Positions 59,471 through 64,000 of a stretch of 64,000 bases of DNA are shown in pieces. The stretch is from Arthrobacter sp. PM3 (GTDB taxonomy: Bacteria; Actinomycetota; Actinomycetes; Actinomycetales; Micrococcaceae): positions 3,570,020-3,634,019 of the forward strand of contig NZ_CP022314.1 of assembly GCF_003352915.1 (NCBI RefSeq), written 5' to 3'. Within the stretch, counting starts at the first letter, position 1; each line of letters starts with the position of its first letter. The position numbers were made by a program, and so were the translations under genes. The notes beneath the pieces are model-generated. The model saw only the letters and a list, made by a program, of their open reading frames with translations. It was not told where the DNA came from and did no database searches.

Positions 59471-60679
59471 GTGGAAATCACCGCAATGGTTGCGCTAGTG
59501 ATATTGCTGGCGCTGTTCTTCGACTTCACCAACGGATTTCATGACACGGCGAACGCCATGGCTACCCCCATCGCGACCGGTGCCATTAAACCGAAGACAG
59601 CAGTCGCCCTCGCGGCGGTGCTTAACCTTGTGGGCGCGTTCCTCTCCACGGAAGTGGCCAAAACCGTTTCCGGCGGCATCATCAAGGAAGGCTCGGACGG
59701 GGTCCAGATCACCCCGGACATCATTTTCGCCGGTCTCATGGGTGCCATTCTCTGGAACATGATCACCTGGCTGAAGGGGCTGCCGTCCAGCTCCTCCCAC
59801 GCCCTGTTCGGCGGCCTGATCGGCGCCGCGATCGTCGGTATCGGGATCCACTCCATCAACTTCGAGTCGATCCTCCAGAAGGTCATCCTTCCCGCCGTTT
59901 TCGCCCCCATCATCGCCGGCGGCGCCGCCTACATCTGCACGCGGCTGGCGTACGCGCTGACGTCCCGCCATGACCCGGAAACAGGAGACAAGCTGACGCA
60001 GAAGCGCGGCGGCTTCCGCAACGGCCAGGTCTTCAGTTCCAGCCTCGTCGCGCTCGCCCACGGCACCAACGACGCCCAGAAGACCATGGGCATCATCACC
60101 CTGGTCCTGATCTCCGCCGGACTGCAGGCGGCCGGCTCCGGCCCGCAGTGGTGGGTCATCACCACCTGCGCCTTCGCCATCGCGATCGGCACCTACGCCG
60201 GCGGGTGGCGGATCATCCGCACCATGGGCGCGGGCCTCACCGAAGTGAAGCCCGCCCAGGGCTTCTCCGCGGAGACCAGCACAGCCACCGCCATCCTGGC
60301 CTCGTCCCACCTCGGCTTCGCCCTCTCCACCACCCAGGTTGCCTCCGGCTCCGTGATCGGCTCCGGGATGGGGCGCCGCGGCACCACCGTGAAGTGGGGA
60401 CTGGCCGGACGGATTGCTGTCGGCTGGCTCTTCACGCTCCCCGCAGCCGGCATCGTGGGCGCCCTCACCGCCTTGCTCGTGCAGACCGGCGTCATCGGCG
60501 TGGTCATCGCGGCAGTGGCCGGCACAGCCGCCGTCGTGTACATGTTTGTGCACTCCCGGAAGTCCCACGTGGGCCACCACAACGCCGTCCAGATCGAAGA
60601 AGTCGGCCAGGCCGTGCAGTTCCGCAAGAAGAAGAAGTCCGCCGCCAAGGCGATGAACAACGGGGGAACCAAGCGATGA
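59471..60679 (+). CDS. PiT-family low-affinity inorganic phosphate transporter
   Basis: A 402-residue phosphate:H+ (metal phosphate) symporter of the PiT family, with the duplicated signature DFTNGFHDTANAMATPIATGA near the N-terminus and VALAHGTNDAQKTMGI in the second half, and about ten helices around a basic loop (HDPETGDKLTQKRGGFR). The Lys/Gly-rich C-terminus (FRKKKKSAAKAMNNGG) is cytoplasmic. The GTG start reads MEITAMVALV; ATG 59486 is possible. The next gene begins on its stop codon. Confidence 0.9.
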   Translation: MEITAMVALVILLALFFDFTNGFHDTANAMATPIATGAIKPKTAVALAAVLNLVGAFLSTEVAKTVSGGIIKEGSDGVQITPDIIFAGLMGAILWNMITWLKGLPSSSSHALFGGLIGAAIVGIGIHSINFESILQKVILPAVFAPIIAGGAAYICTRLAYALTSRHDPETGDKLTQKRGGFRNGQVFSSSLVALAHGTNDAQKTMGIITLVLISAGLQAAGSGPQWWVITTCAFAIAIGTYAGGWRIIRTMGAGLTEVKPAQGFSAETSTATAILASSHLGFALSTTQVASGSVIGSGMGRRGTTVKWGLAGRIAVGWLFTLPAAGIVGALTALLVQTGVIGVVIAAVAGTAAVVYMFVHSRKSHVGHHNAVQIEEVGQAVQFRKKKKSAAKAMNNGGTKR

Positions 60680-60897
60680 AATGGTTTGAACTGTTCAGCG
60701 TGGCCGGTGCCACCCTGGTGTCAGCCGTGACAATCGTGGTCCTCTACGCTCTCGGCGTCCGCCTCACAGCAATCGCCGGCGACGTGCGGAACACGCCGCC
60801 GTCCTGGACCCGGCCGCTTTCATACGTGTGCTTCGGCCTGTGCGGACTCGCCGTACTCTTCGGGCTCTACCTGATCATTCCGTACTTCCACAAGTAG
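60676..60897 (+). CDS. Small two-helix membrane protein coupled to the phosphate transporter
   Basis: A 73-residue membrane protein, MKWFELFSVAGATLVSAVTI, with a second helix (YVCFGLCGLAVLFGLYLIIP) and a C-terminal PYFHK. The two helices are joined by a polar loop with NTPPSWTRP. The ATG overlaps the transporter TGA by ATGA, so the two are co-translated; it could be an accessory subunit or regulator of phosphate uptake. No named family. Confidence 0.7.
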   Translation: MKWFELFSVAGATLVSAVTIVVLYALGVRLTAIAGDVRNTPPSWTRPLSYVCFGLCGLAVLFGLYLIIPYFHK

Positions 60898-60979
60898 GGC
60901 CGCACGGTCCTTCATGGCTCCGTCGCCGCACTGCCTGACTGTCGGGCGCCCGGGGATGGGAACCGGGCGCGGCATTGGC

Positions 60980-60985
60980 TAGGCT
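60980..60985 (+). promoter_or_regulatory. -10 element TAGGCT, leaderless start of DHFR-like gene
   Basis: TAGGCT ends 7 nt before the ATG; no Shine-Dalgarno. This favours ATG 60993 over an upstream TTG in the same frame. Confidence 0.5.
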
Positions 60986-60992
60986 GGGGGCC

Positions 60993-61541
60993 ATGGCGAG
61001 CTTCCAGTACTTCGTGGCCTCCTCGATCGACGGCTTCATCGCCACGGACGATGACAACCTGGCCTGGCTGCTTCAGTTTGACGGCTTCGACGGCGGCCAG
61101 GACAGCTACGACGCGTTCCTTGCCGGGGTTGGCTGCATCGTCATGGGCGGCGAGACGTACGCCTGGCTCCTGGCGCACGAGCCGGGGAAGTGGCCGTACC
61201 CCGGCACGCCCTGCTGGGTTTTCACCCACCACGAACAGTCCGCGCCGAAAGGCGCCAATGTGACCTTTGTGCGCGGCTCGGTCCGGGAATTCGCCGACGA
61301 CCTCAAGGACGAAGCCGGCGGCCGGAACATCTGGGTGGTCGGCGGCGGCGTGCTGGCCGCGCAGTTCGCGGACGCCGGGCTGCTGGACGAACTGTTTCTC
61401 TCCGTCATTCCCGTGGTGCTGGGCGGCGGCAAGCAGCTGCTGCCCATGACCGGCCCGACGCCGCCGCTGGAGCTGACCGCGTCCCGCACCCTGGGCCGGG
61501 GCATCGTGGAGCTGCGCTACCGTTTCCCGGGCAAGAGCTAG
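60993..61541 (+). CDS. Dihydrofolate reductase/RibD-C family protein
   Basis: A 182-residue member of the RibD C-terminal/DHFR-like family, NADPH-dependent reductases. Motifs: VASSIDGFIATDDDNLAWL, GCIVMGGETYAWLL, NIWVVGGGVLAAQFADAGLLD and IPVVLGGGKQLLP. Most members act on unknown small substrates; only some are real folate or pyrimidine reductases. The start is fixed by a leaderless-type promoter. Its stop codon shares a CTAG with the stop codon of the convergent thioesterase gene. Confidence 0.85.
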   Translation: MASFQYFVASSIDGFIATDDDNLAWLLQFDGFDGGQDSYDAFLAGVGCIVMGGETYAWLLAHEPGKWPYPGTPCWVFTHHEQSAPKGANVTFVRGSVREFADDLKDEAGGRNIWVVGGGVLAAQFADAGLLDELFLSVIPVVLGGGKQLLPMTGPTPPLELTASRTLGRGIVELRYRFPGKS

Positions 61542-61999
61542 CCGGCGATATCGCGGATCAGGTTCGTGATCCGGGCGGTGGACAGCCGCCGGCCCTGTTC
61601 ATCGGTCATGACGATCTCATGCGTCGTCAGCGTCCGGCCGAGGTGGATCGCCTTGCAGGTGCCGGTGACGGTGCCTGCGGCGACGGAGCGGTGATGCGTG
61701 GCCCCGACCTCGATCCCGAGCGCCTGCCGGCGCGGGCCCGCGTGCAGTCCGGCGGCGAAGGAGCCCAGGGTCTCGGCCAGGACCACGTGCGCGCCGCCGT
61801 GCAGGATGCCGGCCACCTGGGTGTTCCCCTCCACGGGCATGGTGGCCACGGTCCGCTCCGGACTCATTTCCAGGAAGCGGATTCCCATCTTCACCACGAG
61901 GGCGCCGACGCCGTACTGGCCCAGCCACTCGTGCATGTGCTCGGGAACCCCGGCCGCCGCAAGCTCCGCCGCGAAGGGTGCGGGCGTGAAATTGTCCAT
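61538..61999 (-). CDS. Hotdog-fold (PaaI-type) thioesterase
   Basis: A 153-residue hotdog thioesterase. The segments LVVKMGIRFLEMSPERTVATMP, NTQVAGILHGGAHVVLAETLGS (the helix with catalytic Asp/Glu region) and THHRSVAAGTVTGTC are of the PaaI/YbgC-like kind, which hydrolyse acyl- or aryl-CoA esters, often phenylacetyl- or hydroxybenzoyl-CoA. ATG 62002 two codons before (in MMDNFT) is an alternative. It is divergent from polA, only 22 bp apart. Confidence 0.85.
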   Translation of the reverse strand: MDNFTPAPFAAELAAAGVPEHMHEWLGQYGVGALVVKMGIRFLEMSPERTVATMPVEGNTQVAGILHGGAHVVLAETLGSFAAGLHAGPRRQALGIEVGATHHRSVAAGTVTGTCKAIHLGRTLTTHEIVMTDEQGRRLSTARITNLIRDIAG

Positions 62000-62014
62000 C
62001 ATGGGAACTAGGCT
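61986..62014 (+). promoter_or_regulatory. polA promoter, leaderless type
   Basis: -35 GTGAAA (61986-61991), 17-nt spacer and -10 TAGGCT (62009-62014), ending 7 nt before the GTG start. It overlaps the start codon of the divergent thioesterase gene. Confidence 0.55.
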
Positions 62015-62021
62015 GGCACCT

Positions 62022-64000
62022 GTGAGTGAAACTACCAAACCGGCCCCTTCTCCTGCCAGCACCCTGACCGCAGACGCCGCAGACGCCGCGGACGCCGTCG
62101 CCGACGCCGTGACCGGACCGGCCGCCGCCAAGGCCGGTGCCCCGGCCAGTAAGCCGCGCCGTGCCGCCGCGGAGGTCTCCGCGACAGACGCGCCGGTGGT
62201 GCCCCTCACGGACCAGCCCCGGCTCCTTGTCCTGGATGGACACTCGATGGCCTTCCGCGCGTTCTACGCGCTGCCGGCCGAGAACTTCGCCACTTCCACC
62301 GGCCAGCACACCAACGCCGTCCATGGTTTCACGTCCATGCTGATCAACCTCATCAAGGAACAGAAGCCCACGCACGTCGCTGTGGCGTTCGACGTCTCCG
62401 ATGACACTACGTTCCGCAAGGCCGAGTACGACGGCTACAAGGGCGGCCGCAATGAGACGCCCAGGGAGTTCAGCGGCCAGATCGACCTCATCGAAAAGGT
62501 CATGACCGCCTGGGGCATCAGAACCATCAAGATGCCCGGCTACGAGGCCGACGACATCCTCGCCACGCTCGCCGCCCAGGGCGACGAAGCCGGCTACGAG
62601 GTCCTGCTCGTCTCGGGGGACCGCGACACCTTCCAGCTCATCACCGACAACGTTTTCGTGCTGTACCCGAAACAGGGCGTCAGCAACATCCCCCGGATGG
62701 ACGCCGAGGCGATCGAAACCAAGTACTTCGTGTCCCCGCCGCGCTATTCGGACCTCGCCGCACTCGTCGGGGAGACCGCGGACAACCTGCCCGGCGTGCC
62801 CGGCGTCGGGCCCAAGACTGCCGCGAAGTGGATCAACCAGTACGGCGGCCTCGAGGGGATCCTGGAAAACCTCGAATCGATCGGCGGGAAGGTGGGCGAT
62901 GCCCTCCGCGAGCACATCGAGTCCGTCAAGCGGAACCGCCGGCTCAACCGCCTCCTGACCGACCTCGAGCTTCCCGTGTCCCTGGCGGACCTCGAGGAGC
63001 CCCGCCCGGACCATGACGCCATCGAGGAAATCTTCGACCGGCTGGAATTCAAGACCCTCCGCACCCGGCTCTTCGCGCTCTACGGCAACGAACCGGCCGA
63101 CGCCGGATCGGACAGCATCGAGATTCCCGAGTTCTCGACGCTCGGCTCCGCGGACGAGCTGCAGGCCTTCTTCGACGCCGGCAAGGGCCTCCGGTCCGCC
63201 GTCGCCGTCGACTTCGTGCCCGGACGGATTGTCGACGACGCGTCGGCGCTGGCCGTGGTCCGCAAAGACGCCGCCGCCTACATCGAGCTCACCGGCCTAG
63301 ACGCCGCGGCGGACGCCGTGCTGGCCGGCTGGCTCCGGGACTCCGGCGCCGCGAAAGTCTTGCACGGTTTCAAACCGGCGCTGAAGGCCTTCAAAGCCCG
63401 CGGCCTCGATCTCGACGGCGTGGTGGACGACACCGCGATCTCCGGGTACCTGATCCAGCCGGACCGCCGCAGCTATGAACTCGCCGAGCTCGCCCAGCAC
63501 CACCTCAAGCTCACCGTGTCCGCCGAGGCGGCCAAGACCGGTCAGCTGGAGCTCGCCTTCGGCGGCGAGGACGACGGTGCCGCCGCCGGCGCGCTGGTCC
63601 AGCAGGCCGCCGTCGTGCACGTCCTCAGCCACCACTTCGAAACGGAACTGAAGACCCGCAAAGCCCAGGAGCTCCTGACGAGCCTTGAGCTGCCGGTCAG
63701 CCGGGTCCTGGCGCAGATGGAACTCACCGGCATTGCGGTCTCGATGGAGCGCATGGACGAGCAGTTGGCCGACCTCGCCAAGGTGATCGACAACGCCCAG
63801 GAGCAGGCCTTCGCGGCGATCGGGCACGAGGTCAACCTCGGCTCGCCCAAGCAGCTGCAGACGGTGCTCTTCGACGAACTCGGGCTGCCCAAGACGAAGA
63901 AGATCAAGTCCGGCTACACCACCGACGCCGCGTCGCTGAAATCGCTGCTGGAGAAGACCGGCCACGAGTTCCTCGTCCAGCTGATGGCCCACCGCGAGTC
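62022..64000 (+). CDS. polA: DNA polymerase I, 5' two thirds (runs off the window)
   Basis: The frame is open to the end of the window: about 659 residues of a protein normally near 900. An Ala/Asp-rich tail of about 65 residues (TADAADAADAVADAV) is followed by the 5'-3' exonuclease (LLVLDGHSMAFRAFYALP, YEADDILATLAAQGDE, VSGDRDTFQLI, ETADNLPGVPGVGPKTAAKW, about 68-330), and then the inactive 3'-5' exonuclease-like region and start of the polymerase fold (LGSPKQLQTVLFDELGLPKT). It works in Okazaki-fragment processing and repair. GTG start supported by the TAGGCT promoter; the extra N-terminal tail is longer than usual. Confidence 0.93.
   Translation, partial: MSETTKPAPSPASTLTADAADAADAVADAVTGPAAAKAGAPASKPRRAAAEVSATDAPVVPLTDQPRLLVLDGHSMAFRAFYALPAENFATSTGQHTNAVHGFTSMLINLIKEQKPTHVAVAFDVSDDTTFRKAEYDGYKGGRNETPREFSGQIDLIEKVMTAWGIRTIKMPGYEADDILATLAAQGDEAGYEVLLVSGDRDTFQLITDNVFVLYPKQGVSNIPRMDAEAIETKYFVSPPRYSDLAALVGETADNLPGVPGVGPKTAAKWINQYGGLEGILENLESIGGKVGDALREHIESVKRNRRLNRLLTDLELPVSLADLEEPRPDHDAIEEIFDRLEFKTLRTRLFALYGNEPADAGSDSIEIPEFSTLGSADELQAFFDAGKGLRSAVAVDFVPGRIVDDASALAVVRKDAAAYIELTGLDAAADAVLAGWLRDSGAAKVLHGFKPALKAFKARGLDLDGVVDDTAISGYLIQPDRRSYELAELAQHHLKLTVSAEAAKTGQLELAFGGEDDGAAAGALVQQAAVVHVLSHHFETELKTRKAQELLTSLELPVSRVLAQMELTGIAVSMERMDEQLADLAKVIDNAQEQAFAAIGHEVNLGSPKQLQTVLFDELGLPKTKKIKSGYTTDAASLKSLLEKTGHEFLVQLMAHRE

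Overview
The window is about 64 kb of very GC-rich, densely packed chromosomal DNA from a free-living actinobacterium. The best guess is the Arthrobacter/Pseudarthrobacter group of the Micrococcaceae. The basis is the gene repertoire (amylosucrase, form I CO dehydrogenase, a DinB-type maleylpyruvate isomerase of the mycothiol-dependent kind, a SARP-type regulator), frequent GTG/TTG starts, and several genes whose -10 hexamer sits only 6-7 nt before the start codon, as in leaderless actinobacterial mRNAs. I see no rRNA, tRNA, transposase, integrase or CRISPR array. The name is an inference; no taxonomic marker was compared.

Layout. 0-12 kb: mixed housekeeping and stress genes, namely the 3' end of a LigD-type polymerase, lipoproteins, a TauE/SafE transporter that has lost its N-terminus, a cyclopropane-fatty-acid-synthase family enzyme, a pirin, a TMEM175-like channel, a DUF2252 protein, an FAD-Rieske oxidoreductase, a cupredoxin lipoprotein and a CDF metal exporter. 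12-24 kb: signalling and regulation (GGDEF-EAL protein, a tail-to-tail overlapping response regulator/sensor kinase pair, a SARP regulator), plus amylosucrase, a FetB-like permease, an HtaA-domain protein and an HtrA-like protease. 24-36 kb: a quinone reductase and a large aerobic CO dehydrogenase operon on the minus strand (coxM-coxS-coxL, XdhC-YHS, a remnant of a MocA-like nucleotidyltransferase, coxD, coxE, coxG, a second xdhC), with a divergent LysR regulator. 36-39 kb: a DUF6457 gene, an intergenic repeat array and an FdhF/YdeP-type molybdoenzyme. 39.7-48.2 kb: an extracellular oxidation locus made of a 1915-residue secreted heme peroxidase with RTX, fibronectin III and Ig-like modules, a Tat-exported multicopper oxidase and a lipoprotein with a His-rich tail. 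48-53 kb: a beta-CASP metallo-hydrolase, an erythromycin-esterase-like protein and a universal stress protein, preceded by two copies of a shared DosR-like 15-mer. 53-59 kb: a complete 3-hydroxybenzoate/gentisate catabolic locus (monooxygenase, transporter, IclR regulator, gentisate dioxygenase, fumarylpyruvate hydrolase, maleylpyruvate isomerase). 59-64 kb: a PiT phosphate transporter with a coupled small membrane protein, a dihydrofolate-reductase-like protein, a hotdog thioesterase and the 5' two thirds of polA.

How the genes work together. The CO dehydrogenase operon should let the cell oxidise trace CO: the CoxL active-site loop AYACSFR is the form I signature, and coxD/E/F/G-type maturation genes are present. 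The gentisate locus funnels 3-hydroxybenzoate through gentisate and maleylpyruvate to fumarate and pyruvate, and a shared 15-bp inverted repeat abutting the -10 element of both transcription units points to control by the IclR protein. The least understood and most interesting region is the peroxidase/multicopper-oxidase/lipoprotein locus. It pairs an RTX-containing animal-type heme peroxidase, the architecture of MopA-type Mn(II)-oxidising peroxidases, with the other enzyme class tied to bacterial Mn(II) oxidation.
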